This document shows positions 23,581-31,482 of a stretch of DNA of 64,000 bases, one piece after another. A program made the position numbers and the translations under genes. The stretch comes from Streptomyces rimosus (lineage in GTDB: Bacteria > Actinomycetota > Actinomycetes > Streptomycetales > Streptomycetaceae), in NCBI RefSeq assembly GCF_008704655.1, contig NZ_CP023688.1:5377001-5441000 (forward strand), read 5' to 3'. Positions within the stretch are counted from its first letter, which is position 1, and each line of letters opens with the position of its first letter. The notes beneath the pieces were generated by a model. That model was not told the origin of the DNA. It did not search any database and saw only the letters and a list, made by a program, of their open reading frames with translations.

Positions 23581-26196
23581 TTGAGCACCGAGCCACCGCA
23601 GGACACCCTCCGTGCCGCGCTCGCCTGGCACGCCGCCGGCGCCAGCGTCGTCCGCGTGGCCACCGACGGCACCAAGCGGCCGCTCGGCAACTGGGCAGCA
23701 CACCAGAAGGAACGTGCCACCGAGCAGCAGCTGCGCGCCTGGTTCGCAGGCGGCCACCCCGGGCTCGGCATCGTGTGCGGCGCCGTCTCCGGCGGCCTGG
23801 AGATGCTGGAGTTCGAAGGCCGCGCCGTCGCCGAAGGCGTCCTGAAGGAGTTCGGCGAGATCGCCGAGGACTCCGGGCTCGGCGGCATCTGGAAGCGGGT
23901 GGCCGCCGGCTACCTGGAGCGCTCCCCGTCCGGCGGCATCCACGTCCTGTACCGCCTGGACGGGCAGCCGGTGCCGGGCAACACCAAGCTGGCCCGCCGC
24001 CCGGCCCGCGACGACGAGCTGACCGACGATGAGCGGCAGGTGCTCGCGAACAAGCCCGGCAAGGTCTTCGTGCGCGATCTTGTCGAGACCCGCGGCGAGG
24101 GCGGCTTCGTCGTCGTCGCCCCCTCCGCCGGGCCCGTGCACGAGACCGGCCTGCCCTACCAGCTGCTCGCTGGCGCACCGGAGACGCTCGCCGTCGTCAC
24201 GGCCGAGGAGCGCGAGGCGCTGCACAGCGTCGCCCGCACCCTCGACACCATGCCCGCCGCCACCTTCCCCGCCCCGGCGGACCCGGCACAGGAGGCGTTC
24301 TTCCGCGCCGCCGCCCCGGCGGCGGACGGCTCTCTGAAGCCCGGCGAGGACTTCGAGCAGCGCACCGACTGGACCGACATCCTCACCCCGCACGGCTGGC
24401 GCCTGCTCGGGCAGCGGGGCCGCACCCGCTACTGGCAGCGGCCCGGCAAGAACGGCCTGGGCATCTCCGCCACCACTGGCCACGCCGACGACCGCGACCG
24501 CCTCTTCGTCTTCTCCTCCAGCACCGAGTTCGACCCCGAGCACCCCTACACCAAGTTCGCCGCCCACGCCCTGCTCGAACACCGCGGCGACTACAGCGGC
24601 GCCGCCAAGGAACTGCGCCGCCGCGGCTACGGCACCGCGCCCGAGCGCCACCTGCGGACCGTCCCGCCGCCGACCGCGCCGGTAGCGGGCGAGCGGCCGG
24701 CGACTGAAGGGTCCGCCGCCTTGAAGCGGCAGGCCGATGACGGCACCTGGACGGCGCCCGAGGAGCGCCGGCCGCTGCTGCCGGTGCCGATGCCGCGACG
24801 CGACTGGGATGACATCGGCAACGCGCAGAGGGTCGTGGACCGCTACGGCACCGAGATCCGCTGGATTACCGACACCGAACAGTGGGCCTTCTACGAGGCG
24901 GGCCGGTGGGTTCTCAAGGGCGCCAACACCGGCGTGTGGACCCGGGTCGTGTCCACCGTCGATCACCTGGCAGACGAGGCCGACAACTACTCCGACGAAC
25001 CCCCGGCCATCGAGCCGGACGTGCGCCCCTCGAAGGACGACCTGCTGACCGAACGGGAGAAGTTCACCAAGTGGGCGCGGGGGCAGCGGATGCGGACCAA
25101 GCTGGCCGCGGCCCGGGAAGTCCTGCAGGCCCACCCGGCGGTGCACTGCACCATGAGCCACTTCGACCGGCCCGAGATGCTCCTGAACGTGGCCAACGGG
25201 ATCGTCGACCTGAAAACCGGCGACCTGCTCGCGCACAGCCGGGATCTGTACCTGATGCAGCAGTCACCCGTCCGGTACGACCCCAAGGCCACCTGCCCGC
25301 AGTTCGAGGCGTTTCTCGACAGCGTCATGCCGGACCCGGAGCGACGCGCCTATCTGGCCCGGGTCGTCGGCTACACGATCACCGGTTCCACCGAGGAGCA
25401 GGTGATGTTCATCCACCACGGCGACGGCCAGAACGGCAAGGGCGTCTTCATGCGGGTGATGATGGAACTGCTCGGCGACTACGCGCAGTCCGTTCCCCGC
25501 TCGACGCTGCTGGCCAAGCAGTCCGACGGCATCCCCAATGACATCGCCCGGATGATGGGCAAGCGGCTGCTGTCGACCACCGAGACCAGCGCCGGCAAGA
25601 AGCTGGACGACGAGCTGGTCAAGCAGCTCACCGGCGAGGACACCATGTCCGCCCGGTTCATGCACGCCGAGTTCTTCGACTTCCGCCCCGTCGGGAAGAT
25701 CCACCTGGCCACCAATTACCTGCCGCGCGTGGGCGGGGGGCACGGGATCGCCCGGCGCCTGCAGGACATCGGGTGGGACGTCGTCGTTCCGCCGAACAAG
25801 CGCATCGCCAAGCTCGACGAAAAGATCATGGCGACCGAGGCGGCCGGCGTCCTCAACTGGGCCATCCGTGGCTGCCTGGAGTGGCAGCGGGACGGGCTGT
25901 CCGTGCCCGAGGCGGTCCGGGAGAAGACGCGCGAACATCTCGCCAGCTCCGATCCGCTGGCCATATGGCTGGAGGAGGAGACCGCCGAAGTGCCGCAGGG
26001 CGCCACCGAGACCCGGCTGCTCTACGCCAACTACAAGATCTGGTCCGAAGCCTCGGGCCTGCGCCCCATGTCGGTCACAGCGTTCGCCCTGGCGCTCAAG
26101 GAGCGCGGCATCGAGAGCGGCAGGGACCCGAGGTCACGCCGGGCCCTGACGCTTGGTGTGCGTTTGTCCGGCATGACCTACTTGGAGGGTGTCTGA
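23581..26196 (+). CDS. Primase-polymerase / D5-type (P4 family) helicase
   Basis: This 871-residue replication protein has an N-terminal prim-pol domain (ALAWHAAGASVVRVATDG, HPGLGIVCGAVSGGLEMLEF; about 10-190). A linker, a D5_N domain (about 480-590, NGIVDLKTGDLLAHS) and an SF3-type helicase follow with Walker A GDGQNGKGVF (614-623), TETSAGKKLDDELVKQL and THLA-like IHLATNYLPRV. It primes and unwinds phage DNA, probably at the nearby iteron-bearing repeat. It uses TTG 23581 after AAGGAG. The same type is also found in some actinomycete conjugative elements. Confidence 0.9.
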   Translation: MSTEPPQDTLRAALAWHAAGASVVRVATDGTKRPLGNWAAHQKERATEQQLRAWFAGGHPGLGIVCGAVSGGLEMLEFEGRAVAEGVLKEFGEIAEDSGLGGIWKRVAAGYLERSPSGGIHVLYRLDGQPVPGNTKLARRPARDDELTDDERQVLANKPGKVFVRDLVETRGEGGFVVVAPSAGPVHETGLPYQLLAGAPETLAVVTAEEREALHSVARTLDTMPAATFPAPADPAQEAFFRAAAPAADGSLKPGEDFEQRTDWTDILTPHGWRLLGQRGRTRYWQRPGKNGLGISATTGHADDRDRLFVFSSSTEFDPEHPYTKFAAHALLEHRGDYSGAAKELRRRGYGTAPERHLRTVPPPTAPVAGERPATEGSAALKRQADDGTWTAPEERRPLLPVPMPRRDWDDIGNAQRVVDRYGTEIRWITDTEQWAFYEAGRWVLKGANTGVWTRVVSTVDHLADEADNYSDEPPAIEPDVRPSKDDLLTEREKFTKWARGQRMRTKLAAAREVLQAHPAVHCTMSHFDRPEMLLNVANGIVDLKTGDLLAHSRDLYLMQQSPVRYDPKATCPQFEAFLDSVMPDPERRAYLARVVGYTITGSTEEQVMFIHHGDGQNGKGVFMRVMMELLGDYAQSVPRSTLLAKQSDGIPNDIARMMGKRLLSTTETSAGKKLDDELVKQLTGEDTMSARFMHAEFFDFRPVGKIHLATNYLPRVGGGHGIARRLQDIGWDVVVPPNKRIAKLDEKIMATEAAGVLNWAIRGCLEWQRDGLSVPEAVREKTREHLASSDPLAIWLEEETAEVPQGATETRLLYANYKIWSEASGLRPMSVTAFALALKERGIESGRDPRSRRALTLGVRLSGMTYLEGV

Positions 26197-26458
26197 CATG
26201 GACACGTGCGAAGGGGTTGCGAAGGGGTTTGCGAAGGACTTGTCGAAGGACTTGACCTGCACTGCGAAGGAGTCGAAGGGGTTTTTCAGGCCTCACGCAT
26301 GTGAGAAGACATACGCCCCCACACGCCGTTGTGCAGCCCTACACGCAAGGCGAGGGCGTCGAAACCCCTTCGACCCCTTCGATCCGCAGGTCAAGTCCTT
26401 CGCAAACCCCTTCGCAAACCCCTTCGCAACCCCTTCGCACCCGGACGGTGCGCGATGA
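26189..26458 (+). CDS. Small ORF spanning the large inverted repeat
   Basis: This 89-codon frame (GTG 26189 or ATG 26199) overlaps the primase stop and ends in an ATGA overlap with the next gene, so it fits the coupled operon. The peptide mirrors the DNA repeat: KGFAKDLSKDLTC-like on one side and NPFANPFATP on the other. It could be translated read-through of a DNA element rather than a functional protein. Confidence 0.4.
   Translation: MSDMDTCEGVAKGFAKDLSKDLTCTAKESKGFFRPHACEKTYAPTRRCAALHARRGRRNPFDPFDPQVKSFANPFANPFATPSHPDGAR
26206..26440. repeat. 79-bp inverted repeat carrying GCGAAGG iterons; candidate replication origin
   Basis: Arms 26206-26284 and 26362-26440 are inverted copies matching at 70 of 79 positions, separated by 77 bp. 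Each arm contains six iterations of (G/T)CGAAGG followed mostly by GGTTT. In the left arm these start at 26208, 26219, 26231, 26243, 26264 and 26273, mostly one helical turn apart. The element follows the primase-helicase gene immediately. It could be an iteron origin, a cruciform or a structured RNA. Confidence 0.75.
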
Positions 26459-26823
26459 CCGCCAGGAAGCCGCCGCCCGCCTGGCTCGACACGTCCGCGC
26501 CGCAGAGCGACCGGCCGCGCGCCCAGCAGTGCCCGCGCTGCCGCGCCCCGGTCCTGCGCGCTCTGGCCGGCCGCACCGCCGCCGTCGACGTGCGCGCCGA
26601 TCCGTACCCGCTCGGGCTCGCGGCCGAGCTTCAGGTGCGGCTCGCCGGACGGTTCACCTACTGCCTGCGCCTGCACCCGCACTTGCCGCCGCGGCTGCTG
26701 ATCCGCGACCGCTGGCACATCGCCGGCGGCACCTGCACCCACCTGGTCGTCGCCGACCACCGGTGCACCCGTACCGCCGCACCGGCGGCGACCCCGCCGC
26801 CCGGACCCGACCGCCTGTTCTGA
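26455..26823 (+). CDS. Small zinc-ribbon protein
   Basis: This 122-residue protein has CPRCRAPVLRAL near residue 27 and further Cys/His residues (YCLRLHPHLPP, GGTCTHLVVADHRC). ATG 26455 overlaps the stop of the repeat ORF. This kind of protein is frequent in actinomycete phages and plasmids; role unknown. Confidence 0.65.
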   Translation: MTARKPPPAWLDTSAPQSDRPRAQQCPRCRAPVLRALAGRTAAVDVRADPYPLGLAAELQVRLAGRFTYCLRLHPHLPPRLLIRDRWHIAGGTCTHLVVADHRCTRTAAPAATPPPGPDRLF

Positions 26824-26838
26824 GAGGAGAACCCCGCC

Positions 26839-27459
26839 ATGGCCGCCCCGATCACACACCCCGACTTCCTCGCCGGGACCACCGCCCGCACACCGTGCGC
26901 CCTGCAGCCCATCCGTTTCCACGCCAGCGACGAGGACGCCGTCGACCTGTGCCTGGACTGCCCGCTGATGCTCGCCTGCCGCCAATGGGCGCGACAGCAC
27001 CGCGCCGTCGGCGTATGGGGTGCCGAGACCACCGCCGAGCGCACCGCGGCCGGCTGCCCGCCTGAGACCGAGCCGGAGCCGGAGGACATCCGGCCCGTCT
27101 GCGGCACCGAGGCGGGTGCCCAGTGGCACCGCCGCTACGACCCCGACGGCCCGTGTCCGGCATGCCGGAACGCGGCACGCAGCGCCATGCGGCGGCGCAA
27201 CCGGGAACGGGATGCCGCACTGGGCGCCGTATGGCCGCCCCGCCTGCCCGAGCAGGAACAGAAGATCCTGGAGGCGTTTGCCGCGGGCATGGACCGCGCG
27301 GCGATCGGCCGCCGCTTCCGCCTCAAGCGCAAGACCGTCGCCACCTATCTGTACCGGATCCGCAGGCGTCTGCGGACCGACGAGGCCGGGCTCGTCGCGG
27401 CGGCACAGGCTGCCGGCCTGCTGCCCGCCGCGCGGCGTGAGTTCGGGGAGGCCGCCTGA
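26839..27459 (+). CDS. WhiB-like Fe-S regulator fused to a C-terminal HTH
   Basis: This 206-residue protein has a WhiB-like domain at residues 5-70. It has four cysteines (Cys20, Cys38, Cys41, Cys47, the last three in LCLDCPLMLAC) and a GVWGAET turn. A second Cys set (about 87-108) could bind zinc. Residues 130-178 (LPEQEQKILEAFAAGMDRAA, IGRRFRLKRKTVATYLYRIR) form a LuxR-type helix-turn-helix. WhiB proteins respond to redox and bind sigma factors; phage WhiB homologues can reprogramme hosts. ATG 26839 follows GAGAGGAGA. Confidence 0.82.
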   Translation: MAAPITHPDFLAGTTARTPCALQPIRFHASDEDAVDLCLDCPLMLACRQWARQHRAVGVWGAETTAERTAAGCPPETEPEPEDIRPVCGTEAGAQWHRRYDPDGPCPACRNAARSAMRRRNRERDAALGAVWPPRLPEQEQKILEAFAAGMDRAAIGRRFRLKRKTVATYLYRIRRRLRTDEAGLVAAAQAAGLLPAARREFGEAA

Positions 27460-27839
27460 TGCCCGACACCCGGCCCCGCACACTGACCGGCACCGTCTCC
27501 TCGGTCCAGCGCCCGTGCCTGGTCCGCGGCGACGACACGGTGCCCGAGCTGCGCTTCCGGCTGTCGGTGAAGCGCTGGACTCCCGAGGGCCGCTACGGCG
27601 GCACGGACGTGCACCACGTGGTGCTGCGCGACGAGCACACCAACCTCGCCGTCAGCTACGTGCACGCACTGGCGGTCGGCACCCGCCTGCACCTGCACGG
27701 CACCTGGCGCCAGCGCCTCGACGGCGACGCCTGGATCGACGAGTTCACCGTCACCCGCCTGTGGACCCCGCTGCCCATCCCGCCCGGCACCCGCCTCGGC
27801 TACCTGCCCGCACAGCGCACCGAAGGAGATGCTTCATGA
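27459..27839 (+). CDS. Beta-rich protein, possible OB fold
   Basis: This 126-residue protein is mostly beta-strand (TLTGTVSSVQRPCLV, LRFRLSVKRWTP, LAVGTRLHLHGTWRQRLDG, EFTVTRLWTPL), which would suit an OB-fold nucleic-acid binder. Family not recognised. It overlaps the WhiB stop by one base. Confidence 0.6.
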   Translation: MPDTRPRTLTGTVSSVQRPCLVRGDDTVPELRFRLSVKRWTPEGRYGGTDVHHVVLRDEHTNLAVSYVHALAVGTRLHLHGTWRQRLDGDAWIDEFTVTRLWTPLPIPPGTRLGYLPAQRTEGDAS

Positions 27840-28288
27840 CCACCACGGAGATCGCCCGGCGCCACGGCTACACCGGGCCGATGACCTGCCAGGACTGCGG
27901 CACGCCGGAGAACCTCCACTTCGCGACCTGGTTCGACCCGGCCGCCGGCGAGAGCGGCGACTTCCTTGAGTGCTGCGCCTGCGGCATCGCCGCCGGTGAC
28001 CCGCCCGAGGTCCACGACGACTGCGAGCCCGACGAGGAGCCGTGCGGAGGCGGGGAGGCCGGGCCCGAGGTGCGCGTCTTCCGCCGCGCGGACGGCTGGG
28101 CGATGCAGCCGCCGGACCCCGAGCCCTGCACCACCAACTTCCACCGCCGGCAGGACGGCCGGTCCCCGTGCACGGCGACCGCGGTGTGGAAGGTCGTCGA
28201 GGACCACGGCCTGCACCTGACCATCGGCTTCTACTGCGACACCGACCTGCCCGCCGAGCGCCGGCCCGAGCACGGCGGGGCCGCCTGA
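27836..28288 (+). CDS. Cys-rich protein of unknown function
   Basis: This 150-residue acidic protein has probable zinc ligands in MTCQDCGTPENLHF and LECCACGIAAGD, and an ordered C-terminal half (CTATAVWKVVEDHGLHLTIG). It overlaps both neighbours. Unrecognised. Confidence 0.62.
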   Translation: MTTTEIARRHGYTGPMTCQDCGTPENLHFATWFDPAAGESGDFLECCACGIAAGDPPEVHDDCEPDEEPCGGGEAGPEVRVFRRADGWAMQPPDPEPCTTNFHRRQDGRSPCTATAVWKVVEDHGLHLTIGFYCDTDLPAERRPEHGGAA

Positions 28289-28623
28289 TGACCGCCCGCC
28301 CCACCGCCTCGCAGATCACCGATGACCAGCTCGACGAGCTGTACGCCGAGCTGGAACGGGCCCGGGAAGCCCTGAGCGCCCGCGAGACGGCCTCGGAGCC
28401 GTCGGACGGGGCTGAACCCGTCCGGAGCGCTGCGAGGCCGCCAGAGGGCCCGGCAGGGCATGCGTACCTGTCCACCGGCTGCCTGCACGGCGAACACGGC
28501 TACTGCCAGGGCGCGCACGGCCTGGCGGGGGCCAAGGTCCCGGCCAAATGCAAGTGGTGCGACGCGAAATGCATCTGCCCGTGCCACCAGAGCGCGGGCC
28601 TGCCGCCGAAGGAGGCCGCCTGA
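28288..28623 (+). CDS. Small Cys/His-rich protein
   Basis: This 111-residue protein has an N-terminal coiled segment (ITDDQLDELYAELERAREAL) and a C-terminal metal-binding cluster (HGEHGYCQGAHG, KCKWCDAKCICPCHQ). Coupled on both sides. Unrecognised. Confidence 0.62.
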   Translation: MTARPTASQITDDQLDELYAELERAREALSARETASEPSDGAEPVRSAARPPEGPAGHAYLSTGCLHGEHGYCQGAHGLAGAKVPAKCKWCDAKCICPCHQSAGLPPKEAA

Positions 28624-28892
28624 TGCCCCGCGTGATCCGCGCCCGCGACGTCAACGCGGCCCTTGCCAGCGGCGGTTACGAGCCGTCCGAGTACGACCCG
28701 GACTACGGCTGGGACCCCGGCTACCGGGCCGTCCAGGCCGGGCGCCGCCAGGTCAACGTCTTCCACGACGGGCCCGGCGAGACCACCGGCCTGGAGCAGT
28801 ACACGGCCGAACTGCGGGCCGCCGGCTACCACGTCGTCGCCGACCAGATGCCCGGCGGCGGACGGCGCCGCCTGCACATCACCCGCCCCTGA
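28623..28892 (+). CDS. Small early protein
   Basis: This 89-residue protein includes DVNAALASGGYEPSEYDPDY and an alpha/beta C-terminus (EQYTAELRAAGYHVVADQMP). It overlaps the previous stop by one base. Unrecognised. Confidence 0.62.
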   Translation: MPRVIRARDVNAALASGGYEPSEYDPDYGWDPGYRAVQAGRRQVNVFHDGPGETTGLEQYTAELRAAGYHVVADQMPGGGRRRLHITRP

Positions 28893-28950
28893 CCCGCCCT
28901 GGGGCGGCAGCTGCCCGCAGCCCCGCCCGCACGACCGCAAGGAGACCGCC

Positions 28951-29589
28951 ATGCACGACCTCGACGCCGTCAGCCCCGTTTGCACGATTTGCATGCGCGG
29001 CCTTCGCGATGACGAGTGGGACCGTCTCGTGTGCCGCATCTGCCAGGATCGCGGCACCGCCATGCTCCGCGAGCTGCCGGCCCTGTACGACCAGCTCGGC
29101 GATCTCCTGGAGCCGGGTTCGGGCCGCGGCGACGGGCGCGTCAGCGGAACGCGCGGTGCGCCGCTGCCGTGCTCGCTGCACGTGCTGGACCTGCGGGCGC
29201 GCGGCGGGCTGGTGACCGTCCTCGCCGACTGGGAGGCCGCGGTGCGCGACGAGTTGGGCTACGAGGCGGCGCCGTTCCGGGGCGACCTGCGGCAAACCCT
29301 CGCCGGAGTGACCGGTTTCCTCGTCGCCAACGCCCCGTGGATCTATAGCAGCTTCAGCGCTTCCGCCGATCTGCACCGCGAGATCCGCGCCCTCCACGGC
29401 CATGCGCAGCGGCTCGTCACCGGCGAACAAGCGGAACGGCGCATCACCGTGCAGTGCGCGTGCGGGCAGCCCATGCGCGTCACCCTCACCACCCCCGGAC
29501 GGCGCTGCACCGCCTGCGACCGGCAGTACGGCCACGCCGAGATCTTCCACCTGCCGCTCGCCGACCGGGCCGAACGGAGCGCGGCATGA
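28951..29589 (+). CDS. Double zinc-ribbon protein
   Basis: This 212-residue protein has an N-terminal ribbon (VCTICMRGLRDD, LVCRICQDRG) and a C-terminal ribbon (VQCACGQPMRVTL, GRRCTACDRQYGHAE) around a helical middle (LYDQLGDLLEPGS, LHREIRALHGHAQRLVTGEQ). This type is frequent in actinophages; role unknown. ATG 28951 follows AAGGAG. Confidence 0.7.
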   Translation: MHDLDAVSPVCTICMRGLRDDEWDRLVCRICQDRGTAMLRELPALYDQLGDLLEPGSGRGDGRVSGTRGAPLPCSLHVLDLRARGGLVTVLADWEAAVRDELGYEAAPFRGDLRQTLAGVTGFLVANAPWIYSSFSASADLHREIRALHGHAQRLVTGEQAERRITVQCACGQPMRVTLTTPGRRCTACDRQYGHAEIFHLPLADRAERSAA

Positions 29590-29777
29590 GCCGCCCCGAC
29601 TACGACAAGATCGAACGCCTGGAGCGGGAGCTGGGCATCAATCAGCCGGAGCCGCAGCCGCTGCGCCCCGCGTTCGTCGTCTGCCTCACCAAGGACTGCG
29701 AGGGCGACACCACTGAAGTGCGGAACTGGTACGGCGTCGTCATCCGCGCCTACCACCATTGCCGGAAGCCCGAGTGA
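29586..29777 (+). CDS. Small early protein
   Basis: This 63-residue protein has a short coiled segment (YDKIERLERELGINQPEP) and a Cys/His tail (CLTKDCEGDTTEV, YHHCRKPE). ATGA-coupled to the zinc-ribbon gene. Confidence 0.6.
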   Translation: MSRPDYDKIERLERELGINQPEPQPLRPAFVVCLTKDCEGDTTEVRNWYGVVIRAYHHCRKPE

Positions 29778-29870
29778 TCGCGTCTTCACGGCGCGCTTCC
29801 GCTCGCCGACCGGGCCGCGGCCTGACCGGAAACCACCATCCGCCACGACCTTTGAAAGGACACTGACCCC

Positions 29871-30365
29871 ATGGCCTACATGGAGCCCCCCGAGTACGAG
29901 GACGTCGAGCCCGAGCCGTCGTGGAAGTGCCACCACTGCGCCGCCGTCGGCCTCGACGAGATCGGCATGAACGCAGCCGAGTACGTCAACGACGACGCCC
30001 CCGTGTACCTGCGCCCCCACTGCGAAGCCTGCCTTCCCACGCCGGCGGGCCGGCAGGCTCCGGGGGAGGCGCGGTGGCAGACCTTCTACCGCGCCAGCGG
30101 GGAGCGGTCGAAGGCGCTGCGGGACGCCGTCGAGAACGGCACCCTGCCCGCCACCGCGGCCGACCTGATCCAGTGCCCGGTGTGCGGAGACAGCTTCACC
30201 GCAGGACGCATCGGCCTGAACCTCATCTATGCCGTGGCCGCAGACTGCGACGAGAGCACGTGCGCAAGGTGCCTGGACATCGCCTCCCCGGCAGGGATCG
30301 CCGAGGCGTACCGGCGGCGGGCCGCGGGCGCGACCCCGAGCTGGGCCGCCCCGGCAGAGGCGTAG
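29871..30365 (+). CDS. Zinc-ribbon protein
   Basis: This 164-residue acidic protein has paired Cys/His motifs WKCHHCAAVGLDE, RPHCEACLPTP, QCPVCGDSFTAGR and STCARCLDIASP. ATG 29871 follows AAAGGACAC after a 93-bp gap. Probably a zinc-bound structural fold; function unknown. Confidence 0.68.
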   Translation: MAYMEPPEYEDVEPEPSWKCHHCAAVGLDEIGMNAAEYVNDDAPVYLRPHCEACLPTPAGRQAPGEARWQTFYRASGERSKALRDAVENGTLPATAADLIQCPVCGDSFTAGRIGLNLIYAVAADCDESTCARCLDIASPAGIAEAYRRRAAGATPSWAAPAEA

Positions 30366-30557
30366 TCACTCCGCCGCCAGCCGCCGCGCCACGTTCGCCG
30401 ACCACCGCCTGGCCAGGGCCGCCGCCTCGTCGTCGCCCTGCCCGTAGTGGGCCAGCAGCGCCACCGCGACCCGCGCCTCACCCGCCGTGACCAGCGGGAG
30501 GCGCGGGTCGTCGGCGTCCAGGAGCGCGTGCAGGGCGGCGAGGGCGTCGTCGGTCAC
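30366..30557 (-). CDS. Small leftward protein near the toxin-antitoxin pair
   Basis: This 63-residue protein is predicted helical (DDALAALHALLDADDP, EARVAVALLAHYGQGDDEAA, RRWSANVARRL) and its composition looks like a real protein. It is read opposite to its neighbours from a GTG 30557 without a clear ribosome site. Unrecognised. Confidence 0.45.
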   Translation of the reverse strand: MTDDALAALHALLDADDPRLPLVTAGEARVAVALLAHYGQGDDEAAALARRWSANVARRLAAE

Positions 30558-30645
30558 AGTGGGAGAACGGGGCGGTAGCCTGGTTGGTCACGGTGGTCCC
30601 GCGACTGTCTCGGAGGATGCCCGGCGGACGGCAGGCCAGCCCCGC

Positions 30646-30673
30646 TAGACTCGCCGATATCACGGTGATATCG
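30646..30673 (+). promoter_or_regulatory. -10 box and palindromic operator of the toxin-antitoxin operon
   Basis: A -10-like TAGACT (30646-30651) is followed at once by the perfect palindrome CGATATCACGGTGATATCG (30655-30673). It lies 17 bp before the antitoxin ATG. Toxin-antitoxin complexes usually repress their own promoter through such a site. Confidence 0.6.
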
Positions 30674-30689
30674 CCCACGGGAGGCCGAC

Positions 30690-30983
30690 ATGTCCAGCGA
30701 GCCGTGGACCATCGACTCCATCGCGCACGCCCTGCCCCACCCCGAGCTGCGCGCCACCTTCATGCGCGATGTCTCCTTCACCGACGTCCAGCGCCTGCCC
30801 GACATCCTCGAACGCTGGGTCCGCTTCATCGCCGAGTTCGAGGAAGGCCGGCCCCGCATCGAGAAGCTGCGCAGCCACTACCGGGAGACCGGCCGCCTGC
30901 CGGCCGACTATGAGGCCAGCCTCATCGAGGTGAGCCCCGAGGAACTCCGGGCCTGCGCCGACCGCGCCCGAGGCGCCGCGTGA
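30690..30983 (+). CDS. Antitoxin of a RelE-type pair
   Basis: This 97-residue helical protein (IDSIAHALPHPELRATFMRD, RFIAEFEEGRPRIEKLRSHY) is encoded directly upstream of and overlapping a RelE-like toxin gene (GTGA). Its role is assigned by context. ATG 30690 is preceded by GGGAGG. Confidence 0.65.
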   Translation: MSSEPWTIDSIAHALPHPELRATFMRDVSFTDVQRLPDILERWVRFIAEFEEGRPRIEKLRSHYRETGRLPADYEASLIEVSPEELRACADRARGAA

Positions 30984-31219
30984 CCTACCGGCTGCGCCTC
31001 GACCCCACCGTCCACGAGGACTACCGCCGCCTTCCCGACGACGCCCGCCGCGACCTCGCCGTGTGCCTCCTCGACGCGCTCGCCGACCCCATCGCCGCCT
31101 CCACGCCCTACGGCGTCGACGACGGCGTGTTCCGCACCATCGCCCGCGGACGCGTCACCGGCGTCATCGTCATCGGCGACGACACCATCGCCCTCGTACA
31201 GCTCACCCACCTCGGCTGA
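30980..31219 (+). CDS. RelE/ParE-superfamily toxin
   Basis: This 79-residue protein has the compact RelE/ParE layout: strand YRLRLDPTVHEDYRRLP, helix DARRDLAVCLLDALADP, then strands VFRTIARGRVTGVIVIG and DDTIALVQLTHL. It is probably a ribosome-dependent mRNA interferase or gyrase poison neutralised by the 30690 product. It may stabilise the prophage. Confidence 0.7.
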   Translation: MTYRLRLDPTVHEDYRRLPDDARRDLAVCLLDALADPIAASTPYGVDDGVFRTIARGRVTGVIVIGDDTIALVQLTHLG

Positions 31220-31229
31220 ACACGACGAA

Positions 31230-31254
31230 GCCCCCGCCCGGATTGGGCGGGGGC
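31230..31254. terminator. Terminator between toxin gene and leftward operon
   Basis: A perfect 10-bp stem (GCCCCCGCCC) with loop GGATT lies 11 bp after the toxin stop and 14 bp from the stop of a leftward gene. It can serve both directions. Confidence 0.75.
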
Positions 31255-31267
31255 TCATTGCGCTGTT

Positions 31268-31411
31268 CTACTGGGCTGGCTGGCCGGAGCCGGGGCAGGT
31301 GTCCCGGTCGTCCGCCGGCTGGTGGATGGTCGTCGGCTCGCCGGGCTCGGAACCCACGCCCGCACCGCACACCGGGCAGCAGCCGTCACATCGTCCTGGG
31401 TCGCACCGCAT
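31268..31411 (-). CDS. 47-residue Cys-rich peptide
   Basis: This very small protein begins MRCDPGRCDGCCPVCGAGVG and has a further Cys near the C-terminus (DRDTCPGSG), so it probably binds zinc. ATG 31411 has GGGAGGG at good spacing. It follows the 31483 gene by 71 bp in the same direction and likely shares its transcript. Confidence 0.62.
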   Translation of the reverse strand: MRCDPGRCDGCCPVCGAGVGSEPGEPTTIHQPADDRDTCPGSGQPAQ

Positions 31412-31482
31412 GGCGCCCTCCCGCATCGGAGAACTCCAGCGTGCCCGCGCCGCCGTACCGGGCGCCAGGGGGCACGCAGGGG

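Noticed and set aside
26206..26440. CRISPR array reading of the GCGAAGG iterations
   Set aside because: The repeats are 7-12 bp with no spacers and are arranged as an inverted pair; no cas1 or cas2 gene is present.
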